A stretch of 64,000 nucleotides of DNA from Bradyrhizobium sp. 21 (lineage in GTDB: Bacteria; Pseudomonadota; Alphaproteobacteria; Rhizobiales; Xanthobacteraceae): the NCBI RefSeq assembly GCF_023073335.1, contig NZ_JADPJG010000031.1, forward strand, positions 135,798-199,797, read 5' to 3'. Position numbers and translations under genes: made by a program. The notes below the pieces were generated by a model. It saw only the letters and a list, made by a program, of their open reading frames with translations. It had not been told where the DNA came from and did no database searches. This document shows positions 51,806-60,749 of this stretch, piece by piece; positions within the stretch are counted from its first letter, which is position 1, and every line of letters begins with the position of its first letter.

Positions 51806-52654
51806 ATGCGTCGCATTGCTCTATGGGCTCTCATGGCGGGACTGCTCTTGCCGTTCGCCCTATCGCAGCCGGCTCACGCCCAGGCGACCAGAACGTGGGT
51901 TTCTGGTGTCGGCGATGACGTTAATCCGTGCAGCCGCACCGCGCCGTGCAAGACGTTCGCCGGCGCCATCTCGAAGACCGCGGCTGGCGGCGAGATCAAT
52001 TGTCTTGATTCCGCGGGCTTCGGCACCCTGACGATCACCAAAGCCATCTCGATCTATTGCGAAGGTGTCGTCGGCGGCGTGCTGGCGGCCGGAACCACGG
52101 GCTTCATCGTCAACGCAGCCGCGACGGATCACATCGTGCTGCGCGGTCTGGACATTGACGGCGCTGGAATCGGGGTCAAGGGCGTCAACGTCCTGCAGGC
52201 TGCATCCGTCCTCATCGAGCATTGCTTCATCAGAAATTTCAACAGCGCGGGCGGCGTCGGCGTCTTCGTCAACCCCTCGAACTTCAACTCGATGCTCATG
52301 ATCCGTGACAGCGTGATCTCACACAACGGCACCGCGGCCGACGGCGCCGGCGTTCAGATCAACACCAACGGCGGCAGCGCCCGGGCCACGATCAACAACA
52401 CCGCCATCCACAAGAACTTCGTCGGGCTGAACGTGCTGGGGACAGCCAACGTCCAGGTCAACAACAGCAACATCTCGGAGAATCTGAGCACGGGCTTCGC
52501 CCTGAGCGGTGCCGCCTCGGCTCGCATCGGCCGGTCGATGATCGTCAACAATCTGGGCGCGGCGACCTCCGGCAGCGTGCTGTCGTATCTGGACAACCAG
52601 ATCAACGGCAACGCCCCGGATACGACGCCGGGCACCGCCGCCGGATATCACTAG
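51806..52654 (+). CDS. Secreted right-handed beta-helix-like protein (copy 2)
   Basis: This 282-residue tandem paralogue of the gene at 50887 has the same length, the same signal peptide style (ALWALMAGLLLPFALSQPAHAQA) and the same cysteine positions. The 5' halves differ at many bases. The 3' parts are nearly the same, with a 219-base run (52402-52620 versus 51483-51701) identical at every position, including third codon bases. This suggests recent gene conversion between the copies. ATG 51806 has GGAGG 7 bases upstream. An intrinsic terminator follows, so the pair may be one transcript. Confidence 0.82.
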   Translation: MRRIALWALMAGLLLPFALSQPAHAQATRTWVSGVGDDVNPCSRTAPCKTFAGAISKTAAGGEINCLDSAGFGTLTITKAISIYCEGVVGGVLAAGTTGFIVNAAATDHIVLRGLDIDGAGIGVKGVNVLQAASVLIEHCFIRNFNSAGGVGVFVNPSNFNSMLMIRDSVISHNGTAADGAGVQINTNGGSARATINNTAIHKNFVGLNVLGTANVQVNNSNISENLSTGFALSGAASARIGRSMIVNNLGAATSGSVLSYLDNQINGNAPDTTPGTAAGYH

Positions 52655-52671
52655 ACCAGGACCAACCGACG

Positions 52672-52702
52672 AGCTCCGGGCGCAACGCGCCCGGAGCTTT
52701 TT
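52672..52702 (+). terminator. Intrinsic terminator after the beta-helix pair
   Basis: A 12-bp stem (52672-52683 with 52687-52698, AGCTCCGGGCGC / GCGCCCGGAGCT) with a 3-base loop is followed by TTTTTC, 17 bases after the stop codon of copy 2. Confidence 0.9.
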
Positions 52703-52777
52703 CGTGTCCGCCGCCCGCTATGGATTTTGGGATAGCCACCGACTAATCTGGCAGCCCAAGCAAGGAGAGCGGATGGG

Positions 52778-53341
52778 ATGCAGACCCTCGACAGCCAGGA
52801 TCCGGGGTATTGCCGCGAGGTGCCGCGGGCAAGCGGCTTTTCGCGACGGGCGGGATGGTGCACCGTCATTCTCGTGATGCTCGTGACGCTGACGCCCGCC
52901 ATCCCGGCCCATGCCCAGTCGCTCCGCCAGGGAGTCTCCGCGTTCCAGCGCCAGGACTATGTGACGGCCTCCCGCATCTTCATTCCGCTCGCGGAGCGCG
53001 GCAATGCGCCGGCGCAGTCCTATCTCGGCTTCCTGTTCGAGACCGGCCGCGGCATGCCGCAGAATTACACGGAAGCCGCGATGTGGTACCGGCGAGCAGC
53101 CGAGCAGGGCGACAGCCGCGCCCAATATTCCCTGGGCCTGCTCTACGACCGCGGCCAGGGCGTGCCGCAGGACATCGTCGAAGCCTCGAAATGGCTCAAT
53201 CTGTCCACGGCCGCAGCGCCGCGGCCGGCGCGCGAGGCGCGAGCCCGGATCCGCGATGCCGTCACCACCAAGATGACGCGCGGAGAGATCGCCCAAGCCC
53301 GCCTGCGGGCGCTGGAATGGGCTCCGAGCCGCGAGCACTGA
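52778..53341 (+). CDS. Sel1-repeat (SLR) secreted protein
   Basis: This 187-residue protein has an internal hydrophobic leader (VILVMLVTLTPAIPAHAQS, cleavage near 47) and then Sel1-like repeats: APAQSYLGFLFETGRGMPQNYTEAAMWYRRAAEQGD and SRAQYSLGLLYDRGQGVPQDIVEASKWLNLS. Sel1 repeats are helical protein-binding scaffolds. The C-terminal 35 residues are charged. AAGGAG lies 11 bases before ATG 52778; a second ATG at 52773 is out of frame. It is followed by the convergent prepilin peptidase gene and may belong with the secretion cluster, but that is inference. Confidence 0.8.
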   Translation: MQTLDSQDPGYCREVPRASGFSRRAGWCTVILVMLVTLTPAIPAHAQSLRQGVSAFQRQDYVTASRIFIPLAERGNAPAQSYLGFLFETGRGMPQNYTEAAMWYRRAAEQGDSRAQYSLGLLYDRGQGVPQDIVEASKWLNLSTAAAPRPAREARARIRDAVTTKMTRGEIAQARLRALEWAPSREH

Positions 53342-53358
53342 TCGCCCGGCCTATCATC

Positions 53359-53955
53359 TCAGCCCGGCCAGCCGCCGAGCCAGTTCGTATACCAGCTCTC
53401 GCCCAACCAGCCGATCCAGATCGCCGGCGCCAGGAATAGACCGAACGGCAGGAATGCCGTGGCGCGGAGCCGCTCTCTTCGCAGCGCTGCATTGGCGACA
53501 TAGGCGCCGATCGCGAGCAGCGCTGCAAGCTCGATCACCGCGGCCACCGTCGCGAGATCGAGCCAGGCGCCGCAGACCGCGGCGAGCTTGACGTCGCCGA
53601 GCCCGAGCCCATCGCGGCCACGCCAGCGCCGGTAGAGCAGCATCAACAGCAGGAGCGGGGCTGCGACAGAGCCGGCGCGGACGACCGCCCAGAGCATCGC
53701 CTCGACGCCTGTCTCCTGTGCGAACCCGCCGGCGCGGAGCAGGGCGAGCGCGAAGGCCGCCGCCGTCAGCTCGTTCGGAATGCGGTAGTGGCGGGCATCG
53801 TTGGTCGCGACCGCAAGCATCAGGGCGGCGAGGAACGCACCGTACAGGCCTTCCGCGCCCGGCGCGGTGACGAGGCTTGCGAACACCCCCAGCAGCAGCG
53901 CGAGGCTGAGCGCGAGCGGAGGGCCCGCCCCGTCATTCGCGGCCGGATCCGTCAC
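53359..53955 (-). CDS. gspO: Prepilin peptidase (A24 family), short form without methyltransferase domain
   Basis: This 198-residue membrane peptidase has at least six hydrophobic segments. The two catalytic aspartates of the A24 family are in ATNDARHYRIPNEL (near 49-62) and GLGDVKLA (near 119-126). The N-terminal cysteine-rich methyltransferase domain of PilD-type enzymes is absent, so this is the short CpaA/TadV-like form. It would cleave the leaders of the pseudopilins encoded opposite. The start is GTG 53955, 4 bases after the gspD stop, indicating co-transcription. Gene symbol gspO is by position and role. Confidence 0.85.
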   Translation of the reverse strand: MTDPAANDGAGPPLALSLALLLGVFASLVTAPGAEGLYGAFLAALMLAVATNDARHYRIPNELTAAAFALALLRAGGFAQETGVEAMLWAVVRAGSVAAPLLLLMLLYRRWRGRDGLGLGDVKLAAVCGAWLDLATVAAVIELAALLAIGAYVANAALRRERLRATAFLPFGLFLAPAIWIGWLGESWYTNWLGGWPG

Positions 53956-53959
53956 GCCG

Positions 53960-56344
53960 TCAGCGCGCCGCCTTGGGCGGGCTCACGGTGATGACGGGAT
54001 TGCTGGTTCCAACGAGGCGGCTGTTCATCTTGCTGCGCATCTCCTCGGCGATGACATGCGCATCGACGCCGTCCTTGATGACGGTCGGGCGAATGAACAG
54101 GATCAGCTCGGTGCGGGCACGCGCGGTGGTCTGATGCGAGAAGGCGTCGCCCACGCCGGGGATGGAATCCAGAATCGGAAGGCCCTGGCGCTGCCTGTTC
54201 TCGGTCTCGCTGATCAGGCCGGCGAGCAGCACGGTTTGCCCGCTCGTCACCGCGATCGAGCTCTTGACCTTGCGCTGCGAGATCGTCGGCGTCAGCGAGT
54301 TGGCGCTGCCGGCGGCGACGCTCGAGATTTCCTGCTCGATGTCGAGCACCACATTGCCGTTGGCGTTGGCGCGCGGCAGCACGCGCAGGATGATGCCGGT
54401 GTTCTTGTAGTCGATGGTGTTGACGACGGTGTTGTTGGCGGTCAGCACGGTCGCGGTGCCGGTCGAGAACGGCACCTGGTCGCCGACCTGAAGGGTCGCC
54501 GCCTGGTTGTCCAGCACCACCAGCGACGGGTTCGACAGCACCTTGACATTGGTGACGCCGTGCAGCGCATCGAGCACGACGCGCGGCGAGTTCTCGGCGC
54601 CGATCAGGAAGTTGAAGCCCGGCAGTGCCCGGCCGAGCAGGGCGCCGGCCGCGGCGTTGACGGCGTTGCTCGTTCCCTCGATATTGCTGCCGATCGTGCT
54701 CGAATTGCTGATGCCCGAAATGGTGTTCGAGATCGAGCCCTGCTTGCTGGCAAGGAAGAATTGCACGCCGTAGTTCAACTGGTCGTTCAGCGTCACCTCG
54801 GCGATCGTCGCTTCGATCGCGATCTGGCGCTGCGGCCGGTCGATCTGCCGGATCGTCTGCTCGACGACGCGTTGCGATTCCGCGTTGGCATAGACCAGAA
54901 CCGCGTTGTTGGTGACGTCGGCGGTGATCCGCACGTTCTGGAGGATCGCATTGGTGGCAGGTTTCGCGCCCGAGCCAAGCAGCGAGCCGGAGCCGTTGTC
55001 CTGGGCGGGCGCGCCGATGGCCGCAGGAGCGGGGCGCGCGCCGAGCGGAGAGCCGGGAGCACCGGTGACGGGCGTAGCGGCGCCAGCGGCCGCGGTCGGA
55101 AGCGCGCTGAGCGAGGCCACCGGATTGGCTCCGGAGGAGGACGTCGCGAGGCCCGAGCCGGGCGAAATCTGGCTCGCGGAATTGTCGAGCGAGGAGCTGC
55201 TGGTCGCGCTCTGGCTGAACAGTATCTCGTTCAACAGCGCCACCACCGCTTTGGAATTGCCATAGCGCAGCGGATAGGATTTCAGGTTCACGCCGTCCGT
55301 GTCGGAGCGGTCGAGCCGCGCGATCCACACCTGCGCGCGCTTGAGAAACTCCGGCTTCTGGCTGACGACCAGGATCGCGTTGAGGCGGCCGATCGGCTGG
55401 AACTTGACCACGCTCTGGCTCAGGCCGCCTTCGCCCGAATCCATGATCTTTTCCATCTCGGAGATGAGCGGCTCGGGCGTGGAGTTGTGCACCGGGAAGA
55501 TGCCGACCGATTGTCCGCGCATCCAGTCGGCGTCGAAGGAGAGGATGGTGTCGACCGCGGTCGCCCGGTCGGTTCCGCTGCCGCTGACGATCAGCGTGTT
55601 GCGGGCACTGTCGGGACGCATGGTCGAGGCCTTCACGCCGAAGGCATCGAGCAGCTTGAAGATGTTCTGGGCCGAGACATAGCGCAGCGGCACCACCGTG
55701 ATGCCCTGGCCGGCTGCGGCATTGGTGGAGCGATCGATGCCGCCGGGACCGGCTTCCGGCGCCGGCAGCAGGCGGTAGCCGGTGCGGTCGCGCACCAGCG
55801 CCACGCCGGACATGCGCAGCGCGTTCTCCAGCACGTAGAGCGCGTCCGCCTTGGGCACCGGGCGCACCGAGGCGAGCGTAACGGTTCCCTGCACGCGGGG
55901 GTCAATCGTGTAGCCGACGTTGAGTACGTCACCAAGGATGACCTTTGCGACGGTGGCGACCGGCGCGTTCTCGAAATTGAGGTCGTAACCGCTGCCGCCG
56001 GCATCGTCGCGCTCGGCCATCGCGCCGCCTTGCGGCGTTGCACCATCGCTGAGATAGATCGCGGGCTTCGACGATTTCGACTGGGCAATGCCGCTTGCCC
56101 CGGTATCGGCGGGTTGTCGCGGCTGAAGATCGAGGGAGCGGACCTTGTCGGCGATGTCCTGCGCACGCGGATCCCTGGGGTCCGCCTCGACCGACTGGTC
56201 GGCCGTGACGATGCAGGCCGTGAGCAGGAAGGCGGACGACAACAGAACGAGCGTTCCAGTCAACGCTGAGCGGAGCTGCAAGAGCGGCTGGACCACTTCA
56301 AACAAGATACGCCCACCAACTCTGAGTGTGACAGAAATATGCAT
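53960..56344 (-). CDS. gspD: Type II secretion system secretin (GspD)
   Basis: This 794-residue secretin has a lipobox-like leader end (LLSSAFLLTAC, cysteine 44), so it may be a lipoprotein. The N0/N1-N3 repeats follow (FENAPVATVAKVILGDVLNVGYTID; VVPLRYVSAQNIFKLL; LRYGNSKAVVALLNEILF). The N3 repeat contains a long Ala/Gly/Ser/Pro-rich insertion (about 380-450). The C-terminal secretin domain has VEATIAEVTLND, VKVLSNPSLVVLDNQ, VGDQVPF and the final VPILD...GVGDAFSHQTTARARTELILFIRPTVI. It forms the outer-membrane channel of the type II system. It is divergent from gspE with a 138-base control region. Confidence 0.93.
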   Translation of the reverse strand: MHISVTLRVGGRILFEVVQPLLQLRSALTGTLVLLSSAFLLTACIVTADQSVEADPRDPRAQDIADKVRSLDLQPRQPADTGASGIAQSKSSKPAIYLSDGATPQGGAMAERDDAGGSGYDLNFENAPVATVAKVILGDVLNVGYTIDPRVQGTVTLASVRPVPKADALYVLENALRMSGVALVRDRTGYRLLPAPEAGPGGIDRSTNAAAGQGITVVPLRYVSAQNIFKLLDAFGVKASTMRPDSARNTLIVSGSGTDRATAVDTILSFDADWMRGQSVGIFPVHNSTPEPLISEMEKIMDSGEGGLSQSVVKFQPIGRLNAILVVSQKPEFLKRAQVWIARLDRSDTDGVNLKSYPLRYGNSKAVVALLNEILFSQSATSSSSLDNSASQISPGSGLATSSSGANPVASLSALPTAAAGAATPVTGAPGSPLGARPAPAAIGAPAQDNGSGSLLGSGAKPATNAILQNVRITADVTNNAVLVYANAESQRVVEQTIRQIDRPQRQIAIEATIAEVTLNDQLNYGVQFFLASKQGSISNTISGISNSSTIGSNIEGTSNAVNAAAGALLGRALPGFNFLIGAENSPRVVLDALHGVTNVKVLSNPSLVVLDNQAATLQVGDQVPFSTGTATVLTANNTVVNTIDYKNTGIILRVLPRANANGNVVLDIEQEISSVAAGSANSLTPTISQRKVKSSIAVTSGQTVLLAGLISETENRQRQGLPILDSIPGVGDAFSHQTTARARTELILFIRPTVIKDGVDAHVIAEEMRSKMNSRLVGTSNPVITVSPPKAAR

Positions 56345-56482
56345 CCGATCCCCCCTTGGTTCGGACGCGCAATAATTTGCGCCACGATTATGTTTTTGCT
56401 AAGAAATAAGTCAAGGGCAAAGGGCCTTCGTGGCCCGCCGAAGTTGTTGCATTCAGGTAACAAGGTCAATGCTGTGAATGCG
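56345..56482. promoter_or_regulatory. Divergent control region gspD / gspE
   Basis: This 138-base region between the two secretion transcripts must hold both promoters. It is locally AT-rich (56371-56412), with no FixK box and no certain -35/-10 pair. Confidence 0.45.
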
Positions 56483-58183
56483 ATGCGCGACCGCTCCGCA
56501 GATAGCTTCCGGCAGCACCTCCTGGAAAAATATTCGCTGCCGCCGCGGGCCCATGCCCATGCCCAAGCTCATGTCGACAAATCAGCCAATCCCGCCATCA
56601 CGCGCCCCTTACGCGAATTGTGGGAGGCCACGGATCTTTCCGCAGCCGAATTCGCCGACGAAGTGTCCGATCATTTCGGCCTGCCGCGGCTGAGCCTTCC
56701 GCAGCTGCTTGCGGTGACGCCTCGCCTCGACGGTTTTTCGCGCCGCTTTCTGCGCGAATCCACCATCTTCCCTTTCAGTGCGTCGAATGATTTTTTTCGG
56801 CTGGCTGTTGCGGACCCCTCCGACACGGCGGCCATTCGCGCCGCCGAAATCGTGTTCGGAACGCCGGTGGACGTCGTCGTGGCGTCATATGAGGATATTA
56901 CCACGGTCCTCGATCAACGGGCCGAGGCCGACGACGCAAATGCCGATCGAAGCGGCAGGAGCGTTGCGCAGCAGTCCGACGACGACATCGAGAGCCTGCG
57001 CGATCTCGCCAGCGGCGCGCCGGTGGTGCGCGCGCTCAACGATCTCCTGGAGCGCGCGGTGGACTTGCGTGCCAGCGACATTCACGTCGAACCGTTCCGC
57101 GCCGGACTCGTGGTGCGCACGCGCGTCGACGGTTTGCTGCGCGCGCTGCCGTCGCCGCACGGCATCCCGCCTCAGGCGCTGATCTCGCGCATCAAGATTC
57201 TCGCCAGCCTCAACATCGCCGAGCGGCGCCTGCCGCAGGACGGCGCGGCGCGCGTGCGGGTCGGGCGAAGCGAGCTCGACGTCCGCGTCGCGACCATGCC
57301 GACGCAGCATGGCGAGAGTGCCGTCATCCGCCTGTTGCCGCGCGACCGCGGCCTGCTGGAGATGAGCAAGCTCGGGCTTGGCACGCGCGACGAGAGCGCG
57401 ATGACGCGGCTGCTCGCCATGCCGCACGGCATGATCGTGGTCACCGGCCCGACCGGCAGCGGCAAGACCACGACGCTTGCGACCATGCTGTCGATCCTCA
57501 ACGAGCCGACGCGCAAAATCCTGACCATCGAGGATCCCGTCGAGTACGAAATCGCCGGCATCAACCAGTCCCAGGTCAAGCCGTCGATCGGCCTGACATT
57601 TGCCTCGGCGATGCGCGCCTTCGTGCGCCAGGACCCCGACGTGATCATGGTCGGCGAGGTCCGCGACGCCGAGACCGCGCATATCGCAATTCATGCGGCG
57701 CTGACCGGCCATCTCGTGCTGACGACGCTGCACACCGAGACCGCGGCGGCTGCCGTGCCGCGCCTGATTGATCTCGGCATCGAGGGATTTTTGCTGAAGT
57801 CCACGCTGCGCGCCGTGGTGGCGCAACGCCTGGTGCGCGTGCTCTGCGACCGTTGCAAGGTGCCGCACGCGCTGACCGAGGCCGATCTCGCCAGGGACCC
57901 CCGCTTCGCGGTGATCGGTTTCAGGTGCGGCGAGGTCGTGCACGAGGCCGGCGGCTGCGAACGCTGTGGCGGCACCGGCTATCGCGGCCGCAACGGCGTG
58001 TTCGAGATCCTCGAAATGTCCGACGAGGTGCGCACGCTGATCGGCCCGCAGACCGACTCCCACTCGATCGATGCCGCCGCGATGCGCGGCGGCATGACGA
58101 CGATGCTGGAGGATGCCGTCGCCAAATGCCGGGCGGGAATGACGACGGTGCCCGAGGTCTTCCGCGTCACGACGGTGCGCTAG
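56483..58183 (+). CDS. gspE: Type II secretion ATPase (GspE)
   Basis: This 566-residue secretion ATPase has an N-terminal MshEN/T2SSE_N-like domain (about 40-150) followed by the catalytic domain. Walker A is GPTGSGKT (322-329), with an Asp box LTIEDPVEYE, the His-box region, Walker B-like IMVGEVRDAETA, and a C-terminal zinc-binding tetracysteine module (VLCDRCKVPHAL ... GGCERCGGTGYRGR). It powers pseudopilus assembly from the cytoplasmic face. ATG 56483 is chosen; a GTG at 56474 with AAGG upstream is equally possible, and the frame extends to 56339. The next gene, gspF, starts 5 bases after the stop. Confidence 0.92.
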   Translation: MRDRSADSFRQHLLEKYSLPPRAHAHAQAHVDKSANPAITRPLRELWEATDLSAAEFADEVSDHFGLPRLSLPQLLAVTPRLDGFSRRFLRESTIFPFSASNDFFRLAVADPSDTAAIRAAEIVFGTPVDVVVASYEDITTVLDQRAEADDANADRSGRSVAQQSDDDIESLRDLASGAPVVRALNDLLERAVDLRASDIHVEPFRAGLVVRTRVDGLLRALPSPHGIPPQALISRIKILASLNIAERRLPQDGAARVRVGRSELDVRVATMPTQHGESAVIRLLPRDRGLLEMSKLGLGTRDESAMTRLLAMPHGMIVVTGPTGSGKTTTLATMLSILNEPTRKILTIEDPVEYEIAGINQSQVKPSIGLTFASAMRAFVRQDPDVIMVGEVRDAETAHIAIHAALTGHLVLTTLHTETAAAAVPRLIDLGIEGFLLKSTLRAVVAQRLVRVLCDRCKVPHALTEADLARDPRFAVIGFRCGEVVHEAGGCERCGGTGYRGRNGVFEILEMSDEVRTLIGPQTDSHSIDAAAMRGGMTTMLEDAVAKCRAGMTTVPEVFRVTTVR

Positions 58184-58188
58184 AAATC

Positions 58189-59400
58189 ATGCCGAATTAT
58201 CGCTACCGCGCGCTCAATGCCAACGGCGAACTGGTCTCCGGCGCCATCGCCGCGCCCGCGCCCGGCGACGTCGCGCTGCGTATCGAGCGGCTTGGCCTGG
58301 TGCTGGTCGACAACGTCACGCCGGAGGAGGGTGGCGGGACCGGCAGCGTGTTGAGCCTCTTCAACAGGCCGAAGCCGGAAGACATCACCATCTTCACGCG
58401 CGATCTCGCGCTGCTGCTGCGCGCCGGCGCGCGCATCAACGACGGATTGGAGCTGCTCGCGGCCGACCCCGATTTCGGCCGGCTGCGCCCGGTCGTTGCC
58501 GACATCCGTTCGCGCGTGGTCGCGGGCGAGAGCTTTGCCGAGGCGCTGGCGCGGCACGAAGGGCTGTTTCCGCCGATGTATATCGCGCTGGTGCGGGTCG
58601 GCGAGGCCTCGGGCTCGCTGGACCAGGTTCTGGAAGTGCTGGCCGGCGAACGCGCGCGCAGCGAGGCCTTGCGGCGCCGGCTGTCGGATGCGATCCGCTA
58701 CCCGCTGTTCGTGCTCGGCGCGGCCGGCTGCGTGCTGCTGTTCTTCCTCACTTTCGTGCTGCCGCAGTTCGCCAGCGTGTTGCAGGATTTCGGCGCCAAG
58801 GTCGATCCGATCGTCGGAATCTTCCTCAACATTTCGAGCTTCCTGCGCGGCAATTCCGATGCGGTGCTGGCCGGGCTTGCGGCCATCATCGCCGCAGCGT
58901 GGCTTTTGCTGCGGCAGCAGCGCGTCCGCCGCGGCCTCACCAATGCGATCACGCGGCTGCCGGCGATCCGCAACGTGATGCGCGCGTACCGCACCGCGCT
59001 GTTCTGCCGTAATCTCGGTCTGCTGCTCGGCAGCGGCGTCAATCTCACCACCACGCTGCGCATCCTGATCGACATGATGGCAACGACCGGCCCGTCCGCG
59101 GTCTGGAGCGATGCCGCCGACCGTGTCCGCCACGGCTCGAAGCTCTCGGACGCGCTCGCCGAGACCGAGGCGCTGCCAGCGATGGCGGTGCGCATGCTGC
59201 GGCTCGGCGACGAGACCGGACAATTGCCGATGCTGTCCGGACGGGTCGCCGAATTCTACGAGGTCAAGTTGCAGCGCACGCTGGACCGTGCCGTCGGCAT
59301 CGCGGGACCGGCGGCGATCATCGCGATCTCGCTGGTGGTCGGCGGCCTGATCACGTCGGTGATGACGGCGCTGATGTCGGTGAGCCAGATTGTCGGTTAA
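58189..59400 (+). CDS. gspF: Type II secretion inner-membrane platform protein (GspF)
   Basis: This 403-residue protein has the GspF N-terminal cytoplasmic start (YRYRALNANGELVSGAIAAP), two repeats of the GspF domain (FTRDLALLLRAGARINDGLELLA; YRTALFCRNLGLLLGSGVNLTTTLRIL) and three transmembrane helices, including LFVLGAAGCVLLFFLTFVLPQF and the C-terminal AAIIAISLVVGGLITSVMTALMS. It anchors the ATPase to the pseudopilin machinery. ATG 58189 is preferred. Confidence 0.93.
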   Translation: MPNYRYRALNANGELVSGAIAAPAPGDVALRIERLGLVLVDNVTPEEGGGTGSVLSLFNRPKPEDITIFTRDLALLLRAGARINDGLELLAADPDFGRLRPVVADIRSRVVAGESFAEALARHEGLFPPMYIALVRVGEASGSLDQVLEVLAGERARSEALRRRLSDAIRYPLFVLGAAGCVLLFFLTFVLPQFASVLQDFGAKVDPIVGIFLNISSFLRGNSDAVLAGLAAIIAAAWLLLRQQRVRRGLTNAITRLPAIRNVMRAYRTALFCRNLGLLLGSGVNLTTTLRILIDMMATTGPSAVWSDAADRVRHGSKLSDALAETEALPAMAVRMLRLGDETGQLPMLSGRVAEFYEVKLQRTLDRAVGIAGPAAIIAISLVVGGLITSVMTALMSVSQIVG

Positions 59401-59425
59401 GACAGGTAATGGGGAGAGGCTTGAA

Positions 59426-59881
59426 GTGACCAAACAACCATCCGCAAGGCGTGGCCGGCGGCGCGCAGGCCGTGGGGAGGCGGGCTTCACCCTCGTCGAG
59501 ATGCTGGTCGTCATCACCATCATCGGGATGATCATGGCGCTGGTCGGCCCGCGGGTCCTGAACTATCTCAGCGAGTCCAAGGCGAAGGCGGCGAAGATCC
59601 AGATCGAGAGTTTTTCCAGCGCGCTGGATCTCTATTATCTCGATCTCGGGCGCTATCCGACCTCCAACGAGGGGCTTGCGGCGCTGACCCGCAATACCAG
59701 CCAAGCCGGCTGGAACGGGCCTTATTTGCGCGGCGGCCTGGTGCCCAGCGATCCCTGGGGACACGTCTATGTCTATCGCTCGCCAGGCGCGAGCACACCC
59801 TACGAGATCATCTCGCTCGGATCGGACGGTCAGGAAGGCGGCAGTGGAACGGCAGCCGACATTGTCAGCGGCGCGCGCTGA
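59426..59881 (+). CDS. gspG: Type II secretion major pseudopilin (GspG)
   Basis: This 151-residue pseudopilin has a basic leader and prepilin cleavage site G20|F21 in EAGFTLVEMLVVITIIGMIMALVGP, with the Glu+5 residue E25. The GspG-type C-terminal region (YYLDLGRYPTSNEGLAALTRN; GPYLRGGLVPSDPWGHVYVYRSPG; EIISLGSDGQEGGSGTAADI) includes the calcium-site loop. The start is GTG 59426 with GGGAGAGG upstream. It is processed by the prepilin peptidase and forms the pseudopilus shaft. Confidence 0.93.
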   Translation: MTKQPSARRGRRRAGRGEAGFTLVEMLVVITIIGMIMALVGPRVLNYLSESKAKAAKIQIESFSSALDLYYLDLGRYPTSNEGLAALTRNTSQAGWNGPYLRGGLVPSDPWGHVYVYRSPGASTPYEIISLGSDGQEGGSGTAADIVSGAR

Positions 59882-60338
59882 CGGCATCCGCGATGCGCGC
59901 GGTTTCGCGCTGATCGAGATCCTGTGCGTGCTCGCGATCATCGGCCTGCTCGCGGCGATCATCCTGCCGGCGGTTCCGCGGACGACGACGCGGGCCAAGT
60001 TGGAAAGCTACGCGGTCGAGATCGCCGCGCTGCTGAAGGCCGACCGCAACGCGGCGTTGCGCCGGGAGGTCAGGGTGACGACCCAGGTGGATGCGGAGGC
60101 GCGCGCGGTCCGTTCCGGCGTCACCGGGCGGACCATCCGCCTGCCGGGCGACGTGGTCGTGCAGGCGATGCTGGCCTCGCGCTGCGCCGAACGCGCGACA
60201 GGGCGGTCGATCGATTTCTTTCCGTCGGGCATGTCGTGCGGCGGCGTGATCGCGCTGGCGCGCCCGGGCATGGGCTATGAGGTGCGCGTCAACTGGTTGA
60301 CCGGAGGCATCGAGATTGTCCCGCAGAAGCTGCTCTGA
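59844..60338 (+). CDS. gspH: Type II secretion minor pseudopilin (GspH)
   Basis: This 164-residue minor pseudopilin has cleavage site G20|F21 in DARGFALIEILCVLAIIGLLAA, with E25 at mature position 5. The rest is a GspH-like beta-rich domain (AEIAALLKADRNAALRREVRVTTQVDAEARAVRSG; RSIDFFPSGMSCGG). The start is taken as GTG 59844, with AGGAAGG 5 bases upstream, overlapping gspG by 38 bases; TTG 59862 is possible. The exact subtype (GspH rather than another minor pseudopilin) follows from gene order and length. Confidence 0.85.
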   Translation: MERQPTLSAARADGIRDARGFALIEILCVLAIIGLLAAIILPAVPRTTTRAKLESYAVEIAALLKADRNAALRREVRVTTQVDAEARAVRSGVTGRTIRLPGDVVVQAMLASRCAERATGRSIDFFPSGMSCGGVIALARPGMGYEVRVNWLTGGIEIVPQKLL

Positions 60339-60711
60339 CGCCGCCGGCTTCACCCTGATCGAGGCGCTGGTCGCGCTCGCGATCATCGCGGTCGTGCTCG
60401 GGGCGATCGGCTCGGTCATCGCCACGACGGTGAAAGGCACGCGTGCGATCGACCAGCATCTGGCCCTCGCCGGCACGGCCGAGACCCTGCTTGCGGACCT
60501 GCCGGCGCGTTCCTTGCTGAAACCCGGCCGGCAGACCGGCGAACTGGCTGGCAGCCGCTGGCGCGTCGACGTCGCGCCGATGAACGTGGCGGGCGGCGAT
60601 CCCGCCACCGACCGCTTCGTGCCGCTGGCCGTCAATCTGCGGCTGCAGCGCGCCGACGGCAGCGCGATCCAGATCACCACGGTGAAGCTGGTGCCGAGGG
60701 CTGCGCAGTGA
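60316..60711 (+). CDS. gspI: Type II secretion minor pseudopilin (GspI)
   Basis: This 131-residue pseudopilin has a short leader and cleavage site G11|F12 (AAGFTLIEALVALAIIAVVLG), with E16 at position +5. A GspI-like C-terminal part contains GRQTGELAGSRWRVDV. The start is TTG 60316 with GGAGG 8 bases upstream, overlapping gspH by 23 bases. It belongs to the tip complex of the pseudopilus. Confidence 0.88.
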   Translation: MSRRSCSDAAGFTLIEALVALAIIAVVLGAIGSVIATTVKGTRAIDQHLALAGTAETLLADLPARSLLKPGRQTGELAGSRWRVDVAPMNVAGGDPATDRFVPLAVNLRLQRADGSAIQITTVKLVPRAAQ

Positions 60712-60749
60712 AGGGCTTCGCAGTGAAGGGCCTGGCAATGAAGCGCTTG
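60705..60749 (+). repeat. Three 15-base direct repeats at the gspJ start
   Basis: The units are GCAGTGAAGGGCTTC (60705), GCAGTGAAGGGCCTG (60720) and GCAATGAAGCGCTTG (60735). Each carries an in-frame start codon of gspJ at the same place; the repeats encode K-G-F-A-V-K-G-L-A-like leader residues. Confidence 0.75.

Noticed and set aside
53801..56269. 822-codon plus-strand frame opposite gspD
   Set aside because: It is antisense to the secretin; low-complexity Arg/Gly/Ala composition with no recognisable domain.
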